Part shown: piece by piece, positions 1 to 5,444 of the stretch
Numbering within the stretch: the stretch's first letter is position 1
Layout of the letters: every line of letters starts with the position of its first letter
DNA from: Planctomycetota bacterium
Lineage (GTDB): Bacteria; Planctomycetota; UBA1135; UBA2386
Assembly (NCBI GenBank): GCA_947455805.1
Contig: CANGSN010000238.1
Location: 1-5,444 of the forward strand
Length of the DNA: 5,444 nt
Reading direction: 5' to 3'
The notes under the pieces: model-generated
The model's database searches: none
What the model was told of the DNA's origin: nothing
Seen by the model: the letters and a program-made list of their open reading frames with translations, nothing else
Made by a program: the position numbers and the translations under genes

Positions 1-1
1 C

Positions 2-283
2 CACGACCACATCCTGAAGTCGCCGCGCGAGGTGCGGAACGCGCTGCGCTACCTGTTCGGCAACGGCAGGAAGCACGCGGCCGAAGGTCGCGAAGTGAAG
101 GTCGCCCAGGCCGTCGACACGTTCACCTCGGCGCCGTGGTTCACGGGTTTCCGCGAACGCATCACCGTCCTCGGCCTCGAGGCGGTCGTGCGGCCGGTTG
201 CCGATGCGCGCACGTGGTTGCTGACCGAGGGTTGGCTGCGGCACGGGCGGCTGAGCGTGCACGAAGTGCCCAGTACCGCCTGA
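2..283 (+). CDS. Y1-type (IS200/REP-associated-like) transposase, C-terminal part
   Basis: The frame is open from the left edge to a TGA at 281-283, giving 93 residues; the start lies outside the window. The visible part begins HDHILKSPREVRNALRYLF and has the arrangement I associate with the C-terminus of Y1_Tnp-domain single-strand transposases of high-GC bacteria: a 'prevRnALrY...N.rkH' helix, then an 'SAPWF.GF' segment, then 'ArTWLL..GW.rhG' near the end. Tyr17 of the visible part (codon 50-52), followed four residues later by Asn21, sits where the catalytic tyrosine of Y1 enzymes is expected (YxxxN). The HUH metal-binding motif would be upstream and is not visible. Such proteins cut and rejoin single-stranded DNA through a 5'-phosphotyrosine; REP-associated members are usually single-copy domesticated genes rather than active insertion sequences. 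The gene converges on the transporter operon and is probably unrelated to it. The internal GTG at 32 is not a plausible start because homology-like sequence continues upstream of it. The family call rests on remembered motifs, not a search. Confidence 0.72.
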   Translation, partial: HDHILKSPREVRNALRYLFGNGRKHAAEGREVKVAQAVDTFTSAPWFTGFRERITVLGLEAVVRPVADARTWLLTEGWLRHGRLSVHEVPSTA

Positions 284-306
284 TCTACCGAGAGAAAATC
301 ACGACA

Positions 307-334
307 CGGCCGCCAGGAGCCTGTCTGGCGGCTG
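307..334. terminator. Hairpin in convergent intergenic region, candidate bidirectional terminator
   Basis: GCCGCCAG (309-316) and CTGGCGGC (325-332) form a perfect 8-bp stem around an 8-base loop. It can be lengthened by a G-T pair (308/333) and a C-G pair (307/334). It starts 24 bases after the transposase stop and lies about 50 bases beyond the MFS stop, between converging genes, where a shared terminator is expected. The T-tracts are poor: TTT at 336-338 on the plus strand, and TTTT (complement of 295-298) about ten bases after the stem on the minus strand. It is therefore not a textbook intrinsic terminator and could instead be an mRNA 3'-end stabilising structure. Confidence 0.45.
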
Positions 335-385
335 CTTTCGCAGTCGCGCCGCGGCTTCGAGAGGATTCTCTCTCAGCCTCTGAGT

Positions 386-1603
386 TCAGGGCTGTGCTGT
401 CGGCACCGACGTCGCCGGCGCCGACGACTGCGCCCGCAGGAACAGCAGCGCCGCGACGACGCCGAGCACGCCGCAGCTCGTCCACAGCGCCGTGGCGCCG
501 GCATGCTCGTACAGGTAGCCCCCGGCGATCGGCGCCACGACCAGCGCCATCGTGAAGTTGACGCTGTAGGCACCGTTGTAGGTGCCGCGCGCGTGGTCGG
601 GCGCGATGTCGTTGACGTAGCTGCCGAGCATCGGCATCTGCAGCAGTTCGCCGACGGCAACGACCAGCATCGCCAGCACGATCGCCGACAGGCCGAGCGG
701 CAGCAGCATGGCGAGGTAGCCGAGGCCGACGATCGCCGCCCCGAGCGCCACGATCGGCAGCGGCCGCCGGCGCTGCAGCGCGTGCACGATCGGCATCTCG
801 CCGAGCACGATCAGGATCGGGTTGATGGCCAGGATCCAGCCGACGTGCGCTTCGCTGTAGCCCTGGTCGACGAACACGCGCGGGCCGGTGGTGAAGTACT
901 GCATGAACGCCAGCAGCACGCACAGGTTGGCGGTCATCAGCGCGCGGAAGTGCGGGTCGCGCAGCGGCTGGCCGTGGTGCGTTGGTCCATCGGCGGGCTG
1001 TGGCGGCGGCAGCGGGTTCCAGCCGCGCAGGCGCACCGCCAGCCACAGCGCCGCGAGCCCGCAGGTGGCGCCGTCGACGACGAACATCCACGAGTATCCG
1101 CAGTGGAGCACCAGGTAGCCGCCGATCGTCGGCCCGAACGCCCAGCCGAGGTTCAGCGCGAAACGATTCAGCGACAGCGCCTTCCTGCGCAGCGGCAGCG
1201 GTGCTGACAACGCCGCGGCGGTGTTGCTGCCGGGGCGGAACGCGTCGTTGACGATGCCGAGCACGAACACCGCGGCGACCACGGCGAACGCACTGTGGAA
1301 CTGCGTCATCAGCAGCATCCACAGCGCCGAGCTGCCGAGCGCCAGCACCTGCAGGCGCACCGGCCCGATGCGGTCGGTCAGACGACCGCCGAGCCAGCTG
1401 CCGATCATCGCGCCGATGCCGTAGAGGCCGATGACCCAGCCGGCCTGGTCGGGCGTGAAGGCGAAGTCGCGCTTCAGGTACGGCCCGAGCAGCGGCACGA
1501 CCATCGAGCCGCAGCGGTTCAGGAACGCCGCCGTGCACAGGAGCCACGTGCGCTGGGGGAGTCCGCCGAACGCGTCGCGGTAGAGCTGCAGCAGCGACAG
1601 CAT
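386..1603 (-). CDS. MFS transporter, DHA1-like drug:H+ antiporter type, 12 TM
   Basis: A 405-residue inner-membrane carrier of normal length for a 12-helix major facilitator protein. Motif A is clear at about residues 72-83 (GGRLTDRIGPVR, loop 2-3). A motif C-like segment, GWAFGPTIGGYL at about 153-164 in TM5, is the antiporter signature of proton-coupled exporters. The second half repeats the pattern (ARGTYNGAYSVNF through APIAGGYL, about 348-374), reflecting the internal duplication of MFS folds. The two six-helix halves are joined by a hydrophilic, proline-rich cytoplasmic loop at about 193-222. The N-terminus (LYRDAFGGLPQRTWLL...NRCGSMVVPLL) starts TM1 as usual in this family, which supports the ATG at 1603. 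That ATG overlaps the permease 2 stop by one base (TGATG) and has no convincing Shine-Dalgarno sequence, so translational coupling is likely. It is the last gene of the operon. Expected role: proton-driven export of a small molecule, often a drug or metabolite; the substrate is not predictable. The subfamily is uncertain, the superfamily is not. Confidence 0.9.
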   Translation of the reverse strand: MLSLLQLYRDAFGGLPQRTWLLCTAAFLNRCGSMVVPLLGPYLKRDFAFTPDQAGWVIGLYGIGAMIGSWLGGRLTDRIGPVRLQVLALGSSALWMLLMTQFHSAFAVVAAVFVLGIVNDAFRPGSNTAAALSAPLPLRRKALSLNRFALNLGWAFGPTIGGYLVLHCGYSWMFVVDGATCGLAALWLAVRLRGWNPLPPPQPADGPTHHGQPLRDPHFRALMTANLCVLLAFMQYFTTGPRVFVDQGYSEAHVGWILAINPILIVLGEMPIVHALQRRRPLPIVALGAAIVGLGYLAMLLPLGLSAIVLAMLVVAVGELLQMPMLGSYVNDIAPDHARGTYNGAYSVNFTMALVVAPIAGGYLYEHAGATALWTSCGVLGVVAALLFLRAQSSAPATSVPTAQP

Positions 1604-2769
1604 CAGCTGCGCCGCAGCGCCTGCGTCGGCGTCATCTGCGCGGCGCGCCAGGCGGGGAACAGGCCCCCGACGAGGCCGAGCAGCATCGCGAACGTGATCG
1701 CGACCAGCATCACGAACGGCGTCGTGCGGAACGCGAACGTGACCTCGGAGAAGGTCTCGTTCATGGTGCCGGTCTCGGCACCCTGGAACGGCAGCACCAA
1801 GAGGCAGCCGAGCAAGCCGCCGAGCAGGCCGAGCAGCACCGCTTCGCCGAGGAAGGACACGAAGATCGGCAGCGGCCGGTAGCCGACCGCCTTCAGGATG
1901 CCGATCTCGTGGGTGCGCGCGCCGATCGCGGCGAGCATCGAGTTGGTGCCGGTGAAGATCGCGCCGAGGCCCATGATCAGGCCGAGGAACGTGCCGAGGA
2001 TCGAGAACGTCTTCGACAGCCGGTCGGTCTGCGTCGCCAGGTAGGCGCGTTCGGTCTGCACCGATGGCTGCGTGCGCAGGTCGCTCTCGTAGCGAGTCTG
2101 CACGGCGGCGAGGTCGGTGCCGGGCTTGATGCGCGCCAGCACGCGGCTGCGCACCGGCCGCTGCAGCGCCTCCGACAGGCGCTCGAGGTCGCCCCAGATC
2201 TCGCTGCGGTAGCCGCCCTTGCCGGTGAACGTGCCGACGATGCGGAAGGTGCCGGTGTTGATGCGCAGCGTGTCGTCGGGCTTGCAGTTGCGGATGCGGT
2301 CGACGAGGCCCTCGCCGACGATCAGCTCGTCGCTGCCCGGCTTCGGCATGCGGCCGGCGACGATGCGGATGTCGTCGCCGTGGATCGCGAAGGTCGTCGG
2401 TTCGACGCCGCGGATCGCGACGTTGGTCTCGCCGCCGTCGAACTTGCGCAGGCGCACGGCGAGGAACACCTCGGCGCTGGCCAGCGGCTTGCCGGCGCCG
2501 TCGAGTTCGATCTCGGGCACCTCCTTCTGCAGCACGTTGCACTGTTCGCGGCTGAGCCCCGACTCGCCTTCCGACTTCGCACCTTTGCGCAGGAACACCG
2601 CCAGGTCGTCGCGGCCGCGTTCCTGGAACAGCACGGCGAAGCCCTGCTGCAGCGACAGCATGCCGGCGAGCACGGCGACCGTGGCGCCGATCGCGCACAC
2701 CGTCAGCAGCGTCGACGACGCGCGCACCCACAGGCTGCGCAGGTTGTAGCGAAGCGGAACGAGGGCCAT
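1603..2769 (-). CDS. ABC transporter permease, FtsX/MacB type (permease 2)
   Basis: A 388-residue inner-membrane permease with the four-helix FtsX topology: TM1 at about 19-40, a periplasmic domain of about 210 residues (MacB_PCD-like), then TM2 at about 256-280, TM3 at about 302-326 and TM4 at about 350-372. The cytoplasmic loop after TM2, ARTHEIGILKAVGY (about 284-297), is the typical ATPase-coupling segment of this family. The terminal PAWRAAQMTPTQALRRS is the usual ending (PAWRAA...P..ALR). The periplasmic domain has two cysteines, Cys77 and Cys151. The ATG at 2769 overlaps the stop of permease 1 as TGATG and is preceded by a strong ribosome-binding site. Its sequence differs clearly from permease 1 outside the conserved TM and coupling segments, so the pair probably forms a heterodimer, as LolC and LolE do. 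With the adaptor and ATPase upstream, a mechanotransmission-type exporter like MacAB is inferred. A lipoprotein-sorting (Lol) role is possible but less likely given the HlyD-type adaptor. Substrate unknown. Confidence 0.92.
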   Translation of the reverse strand: MALVPLRYNLRSLWVRASSTLLTVCAIGATVAVLAGMLSLQQGFAVLFQERGRDDLAVFLRKGAKSEGESGLSREQCNVLQKEVPEIELDGAGKPLASAEVFLAVRLRKFDGGETNVAIRGVEPTTFAIHGDDIRIVAGRMPKPGSDELIVGEGLVDRIRNCKPDDTLRINTGTFRIVGTFTGKGGYRSEIWGDLERLSEALQRPVRSRVLARIKPGTDLAAVQTRYESDLRTQPSVQTERAYLATQTDRLSKTFSILGTFLGLIMGLGAIFTGTNSMLAAIGARTHEIGILKAVGYRPLPIFVSFLGEAVLLGLLGGLLGCLLVLPFQGAETGTMNETFSEVTFAFRTTPFVMLVAITFAMLLGLVGGLFPAWRAAQMTPTQALRRS

Positions 2770-3938
2770 CAGACGACCTCCCGCAAGGCGCTGATGGTGG
2801 TGAGGCGCGCCGCCCGCCAGGCCGGCAGCAGGCCGGACAACAACCCGGTGCCGAGCGCGATGCCCGCCCCGAGCCACAGCGTGGTGCCGTCGAAGCCGAA
2901 GCCGGGGATGAACGACGCGGTCGCCGCCGCCATCGGCGTCTCGATCAGCATCGCGAGGCCGCCGGCGAGCAAAGCGCCGAGCGTGCAGACCAGCATCGAC
3001 TCGCCGAGCAGCAGCGACGCCGCGGCGCCGTCGGTGAAGCCGAGCGCCTTCAGCACGCCGAGGTCGCGCGTGCGTTCGCGGGCTGCCATCAGCATCGTGT
3101 TCAGCACCGCGAAGAAGATCGCGAACAGCACCGCACCGCCGACCAGCTTCAGCATCGACGGCACGTCGCCGAGCATCGAGATGAACTGGCGGTTGAACTC
3201 GGCTTCGGTGGTCGTCTGCACGCGCTGTGGACCGTTCTCGAACATCTCGTCGACGGTGCGCTGCACGGTCACCGGATCGCTGCCGGGCTTGATGCGCAGC
3301 ATGTAGACGCCGACGCCGAGCGGGCCGGTGGCGCCGCCCTGCTCGACCGACTCGCGCAGGAAGTCGAAGTGGAACCACAGCGTCTGCTTGTCGACCGCCG
3401 CCGAGCTGCTGGTGTAGATCGCGGCGATCGTGAACTCCCACGGCTTGCCGTCGGTGCGCTGGAAGATCGTGCCGCTGATCGGCACCGTCTGGCCGACCTT
3501 CCAGTCGTACTTGTCGGCAAGCTCCGAGCCGACCATGCAGGCGGTGCGCGTCTGCTGGAAGTTCGCGTAGCTGCCGTCGACGACCGAGATCTCCGGGTAG
3601 CTGGTCAGGAACGTCTCGGGGTCGATGCCGAACTGCGCGAAGAAGCCGCCCTTGTCCTGCTCGTAGCGGCCGCCGAACCACTGCCACTTGCAGATCGCCT
3701 CGACGCCGGGAACCGTGGCCAGCTTCTGCTGGTAGCCGAGCGGCAGTTCGACGAACAGGCTGACCGCCGATTGCACCAGCAGGCGATTGCTGGCCGCAGC
3801 GTCGAGCGTGCGGTCGAGGCCGCTGACGACGGCGTGCAGCACGCTGACCAGGAACACCGCGACCATCACCGACAGCACCGTCAGCAGCGAGCGGATCGGG
3901 TGCCCGAGCAGGTTGCGCCACAGCAGTTTCCAGGGCAT
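2769..3938 (-). CDS. ABC transporter permease, FtsX/MacB type (permease 1)
   Basis: A 389-residue inner-membrane permease. TM1 lies at about 17-38, followed by a periplasmic domain of about 220 residues and then TM2 (about 264-283), TM3 (about 305-331) and TM4 (about 353-375). The coupling loop RERTRDLGVLKALGF (about 287-301) follows TM2, and the C-terminus PAWRAARLTTISALREVV is standard for FtsX-domain permeases. The periplasmic domain contains a block rich in aromatics, WQWFGGRYEQDKGGFFAQFG (about 85-104), then DPETFLTSYPE. I associate this block with a distinct permease subfamily found beside a second permease, and it is absent from permease 2. Cys83 and Cys134 lie in the periplasmic domain. 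The start at 3938 has a good Shine-Dalgarno sequence (AGAGGAG) seven bases upstream and lies 3 bases after the ATPase stop. The gene overlaps the next permease by one base. Inferred role: one half of the transmembrane heterodimer of the exporter, taking substrate or force through the periplasmic domain to the adaptor. Confidence 0.92.
   Translation of the reverse strand: MPWKLLWRNLLGHPIRSLLTVLSVMVAVFLVSVLHAVVSGLDRTLDAAASNRLLVQSAVSLFVELPLGYQQKLATVPGVEAICKWQWFGGRYEQDKGGFFAQFGIDPETFLTSYPEISVVDGSYANFQQTRTACMVGSELADKYDWKVGQTVPISGTIFQRTDGKPWEFTIAAIYTSSSAAVDKQTLWFHFDFLRESVEQGGATGPLGVGVYMLRIKPGSDPVTVQRTVDEMFENGPQRVQTTTEAEFNRQFISMLGDVPSMLKLVGGAVLFAIFFAVLNTMLMAARERTRDLGVLKALGFTDGAAASLLLGESMLVCTLGALLAGGLAMLIETPMAAATASFIPGFGFDGTTLWLGAGIALGTGLLSGLLPAWRAARLTTISALREVV
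2776..2782 (-). promoter_or_regulatory. Ribosome-binding site for permease 2
   Basis: The minus strand reads GGGAGGT, with six bases between it and the ATG at 2769. It is embedded in the last codons of permease 1 (the Arg-Glu-Val-Val end). With the TGATG overlap it fixes the start and favours coupled, near-stoichiometric synthesis of the two permeases. Confidence 0.75.
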
Positions 3939-3941
3939 GGC

Positions 3942-4661
3942 TCAGCTCCTCTTGGCGGCGTGTTGGCTCGACGCGCGGTTGTCGTCGATGCGGCCGAGCT
4001 TGCCCTTGTCGAGGTGGATGACCTTGTCGGCGTAGCCGGCGGCCTGCGGGTCGTGGGTGACCATCAGGATGGTCTTGTGCAGTTCGCGGTTCAGCCGCTG
4101 CAGCAGCTCGAGCACGCTGTCGGCGGTGGTGCGGTCGAGGTCGCCGGTCGGTTCGTCGGCGAGGATCAGCTGCGGGTCGGTGGCGATCGCGCGCGCGATG
4201 GCGACGCGCTGCTCCTGGCCGCCGGACAGCTCGCGCGGCTTGTGGTCCATGCGGTCCTTCAGGCCGACCAGCTCGAGCGCGCGTTCGGCCTGTTGGCGGC
4301 GCTGCGCCTTGCTCAGCGGCGCCAGCAGCAGCGGCAGCTCGACGTTCTCGCGTGCGCTCAGCACCGGCAGCAGGTTGAAGCCCTGGAACACGAAGCCGAC
4401 GTTCGCCGCGCGCCAGCGCGCGAGGTCGCCGCTGCCGAGCTGGGCGAGGTCGGTGTCGCCGACCTGCACCAGTCCATGGTCGGCCTGGTCGAGGCCGCCG
4501 CACAGGTTCAGCAGCGTCGTCTTGCCGGAGCCCGACGGGCCCATCAGCGCGTAGAACGTGCTCCCGTCCATCTCGAGGTCGAGTTCGTCGAGCACACGCA
4601 GCGACTCGCCGCCGCGGGTGTAGGTCTTGGTGACGGAACGGAGCGTGATGGGGACGGCCAT
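3942..4661 (-). CDS. ABC transporter ATP-binding protein, LolD/MacB family
   Basis: A 239-residue cytoplasmic ATPase with every expected motif: Walker A GPSGSGKTT (41-49), Q-loop VFQGFNLLP (91-99, Gln93), ABC signature LSGGQ (145-149) followed by EQR where QQR is more usual, Walker B LILADE with catalytic Glu170, the PTGDLD D-loop region (171-176), and the switch histidine His203 in VTHD. Short length and the 'LADEPTGDLD' and 'FNLLPVLSARENVELPL' segments place it in the LolD/MacB/FtsE branch that works with FtsX-type permeases. Two copies would power the downstream permease pair. The chosen ATG (4661, MAVPITLRS) gives the usual family N-terminus. An in-frame ATG at 4754 would add 31 low-complexity residues and overlap the adaptor gene, so I reject it. 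No clear Shine-Dalgarno sequence precedes the chosen start. The gene follows the adaptor by 64 bases and ends 3 bases before permease 1. It belongs to the same family as MacB's ATPase domain but is a separate polypeptide here. Confidence 0.95.
   Translation of the reverse strand: MAVPITLRSVTKTYTRGGESLRVLDELDLEMDGSTFYALMGPSGSGKTTLLNLCGGLDQADHGLVQVGDTDLAQLGSGDLARWRAANVGFVFQGFNLLPVLSARENVELPLLLAPLSKAQRRQQAERALELVGLKDRMDHKPRELSGGQEQRVAIARAIATDPQLILADEPTGDLDRTTADSVLELLQRLNRELHKTILMVTHDPQAAGYADKVIHLDKGKLGRIDDNRASSQHAAKRS
3946..3952 (-). promoter_or_regulatory. Ribosome-binding site for permease 1
   Basis: The minus strand reads AGAGGAG, seven bases before the ATG at 3938. It overlaps the final Lys-Arg-Ser codons and stop region of the ATPase gene. 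It is one of only two strong Shine-Dalgarno sequences among the four starts visible in this operon, and it confirms the permease 1 start. Confidence 0.72.
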
Positions 4662-4725
4662 GGGTATGCACGGATTCGCGGCCGCAGGTCCACTGGACGC
4701 GGCGCCGCTGGAAGTCGGGAGGGAA
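4662..4725. other. Adaptor-ATPase intergenic gap, no clear signal
   Basis: This is the only sizeable spacer within the minus-strand operon. It lacks a recognisable Shine-Dalgarno sequence before the ATPase start and a T-tract. It contains a short odd palindrome GTCCACTGGAC (4688-4698) flanked by GC-rich blocks (4678-4685 and 4699-4708). These could fold locally, but they do not form a convincing terminator. I see no promoter hexamers I would defend. Confidence 0.4.
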
Positions 4726-5444
4726 TCAGTCCTGCAGGCGCACGCGGTCGCCACTCTTCAGCGACGTCGGCGGCGCCAGCACGATGCGTTGGTCGGCGGC
4801 GAGGCCGGCCTCGACGGCGATGCGGCCGCTCTTGCGTTCGCCGGCGGTCACCGCCGTGAAGCGCACGGTGTCGCGCTCGAGCACGAACGCGCCGAGCACA
4901 CCGTCGACGGTGACGACCGCGTCTTCCGGCACCAGCACCGCGGTCGACGCCACGCCGGCGGCGGGCGGCGGTTCGTCGGCGGCGCGGAAGACGATGCGCA
5001 CGCCCATCTCCGGGCGCAGCCGTTCGTCGCGGCGCTCGAACTTGACGCGCACTTCCACGGTGGCCTTCTGCCGGTCGGCGGTCGGCCAGATGCGATCGAC
5101 GGTGCCGGGGTAGCGCACGTCGGGATAGGCGTCGAGGAACACCTCGGCCGGCGCGCCGAGGCGCACCGACGACAGCGTCGTCTCCGGCACGTTGGCCTGC
5201 ACCTCGAGCGAGTCGAAGTCGACCATCGTGCAGACGGCGCCGCGCGCGTTGCTGCCGCCCTGCACGTTCGGCGACACCACCTCGCCGACCTCGGCGTCCT
5301 TCAGCACGACGATGCCGTCGAACGGCGCCCGCACGTCGGTCTTGTCGAGCGTGGCCTGCGCCTGGTCGCGGGTGGCGGCGACGGCCTGGCGCTGTGCTTC
5401 GGCGACCTCGATGTCCTGGGCGGCGACGGCGAGGCGCTGGCGCG
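4726..5444 (-). CDS. HlyD/MacA-type periplasmic adaptor (membrane fusion protein), C-terminal part
   Basis: The gene runs in from the right edge and ends with TGA at 4726-4728, leaving 238 complete residues. The visible order matches an RND/MacA-type adaptor read from the middle. About 36 residues of Ala/Gln/Arg-rich helix (VAEAQRQAVAATRDQAQATLDK) are the second arm of the coiled-coil hairpin. TDVRAPFDGIVV opens the second half of the lipoyl domain, followed by GEVVSPNVQGG. The beta-barrel domain then runs from about VDFDSLEVQANVPE to LRPEMGVRIVFRA. The membrane-proximal domain (AVLVPEDAVVTVDG...SGDRVRLQD) ends the protein. The N-terminal signal or anchor lies outside the window. Such adaptors hexamerise in the periplasm and bridge the inner-membrane transporter to a TolC-like outer-membrane channel. 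Being first in the series before an ABC ATPase and two FtsX-type permeases, it is more likely to serve this ABC exporter than an RND pump. Internal GTG at 5334 is not the start, since the coiled-coil frame continues upstream of it. Confidence 0.9.
   Translation of the reverse strand, partial: RQRLAVAAQDIEVAEAQRQAVAATRDQAQATLDKTDVRAPFDGIVVLKDAEVGEVVSPNVQGGSNARGAVCTMVDFDSLEVQANVPETTLSSVRLGAPAEVFLDAYPDVRYPGTVDRIWPTADRQKATVEVRVKFERRDERLRPEMGVRIVFRAADEPPPAAGVASTAVLVPEDAVVTVDGVLGAFVLERDTVRFTAVTAGERKSGRIAVEAGLAADQRIVLAPPTSLKSGDRVRLQD

Noticed and set aside
359..384. Small inverted repeats GAGAG/CTCTC (359-363/368-372) and CTCAG/CTGAG (372-376/380-384) near the MFS stop
   Set aside because: They are five-base stems with short loops that abut one another, and neither is followed by a T-run; too weak to call as terminators or binding sites.
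386..2731. 781-codon minus-strand open frame ending with the MFS protein
   Set aside because: The part above 1603 is an out-of-frame shadow of permease 2 full of Arg and His; the true MFS start at 1603 is supported by the family N-terminus and the TGATG junction.
1603..4671. Very long minus-strand open frame (1022 codons) crossing the ATPase and permeases, joining permease 2
   Set aside because: Only its last third (permease 2) looks like protein. The rest is Arg/Ala/Pro-rich out-of-frame reading of the ATPase and permease 1, as expected when high GC removes stop codons. It is not a fusion protein.
4688..4698. Palindrome GTCCACTGGAC between adaptor and ATPase, possible operator
   Set aside because: It is only 5 bp per arm around a single base, with no second copy seen and no promoter nearby. 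Chance is a sufficient explanation in GC-rich DNA.
3369..4859. 496-codon plus-strand open frame antisense to the permease 1 and ATPase genes, and a 465-codon one at 1909-3306
   Set aside because: Their codons mirror the third-position GC bias of the minus-strand genes, their composition (Ala/Arg/Val/Gln/His-rich, no domains) is typical of antisense shadows, and the opposite strand carries complete motif-bearing proteins.
386..5444. Possible defence, toxin-antitoxin, retron or CRISPR content
   Set aside because: Every open frame with protein-like character is an exporter component, and no direct-repeat array or nuclease, reverse transcriptase or toxin motif is visible.

Overview
The window is visibly GC-rich, with almost every codon third position G or C, and codes densely. 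Adaptor-dependent export genes imply a Gram-negative (diderm) bacterium. The permease and transposase subfamilies remind me of proteins from Planctomycetota and Myxococcota. That impression comes from memory of the families, so the lineage is not established.

Layout, left to right. Positions 2-283 (+) hold the C-terminal end of a Y1-type (IS200/REP-associated-like) transposase that starts before the window. Positions 284-385 are a 102-base convergent intergenic region with a perfect 8-bp hairpin, a candidate transcription terminator. Everything from 386 to the right edge is on the minus strand and reads, in transcription order (right to left): an HlyD/MacA-type periplasmic adaptor (5' end outside the window), a LolD/MacB-type ABC ATPase, two different FtsX/MacB-type permeases, and a 12-TM major facilitator (MFS) transporter. 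No stretch over 300 bases lacks a gene.

The five minus-strand genes look like one operon. The gaps are 64 nt (adaptor-ATPase), 3 nt (ATPase-permease 1), and then two one-base TGATG stop/start overlaps (permease 1-permease 2 and permease 2-MFS). Strong Shine-Dalgarno sequences sit inside the ends of the upstream genes for both permeases. The MFS gene has none and probably depends on translational coupling.

Inferred function: ATPase dimer plus permease 1/permease 2 heterodimer plus periplasmic adaptor form a MacAB/DevBCA-like envelope export machine, probably completed by a TolC-type outer-membrane channel not seen here. The co-transcribed MFS carrier, which has drug:proton-antiporter motifs, could feed substrate from cytoplasm to periplasm or act in parallel. 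The substrate cannot be read from the sequence. All components belong to known superfamilies. The least ordinary features are the coupling of an MFS pump to the ABC operon and the two divergent permeases. I found no CRISPR array, tRNA, rRNA or clearly new system.
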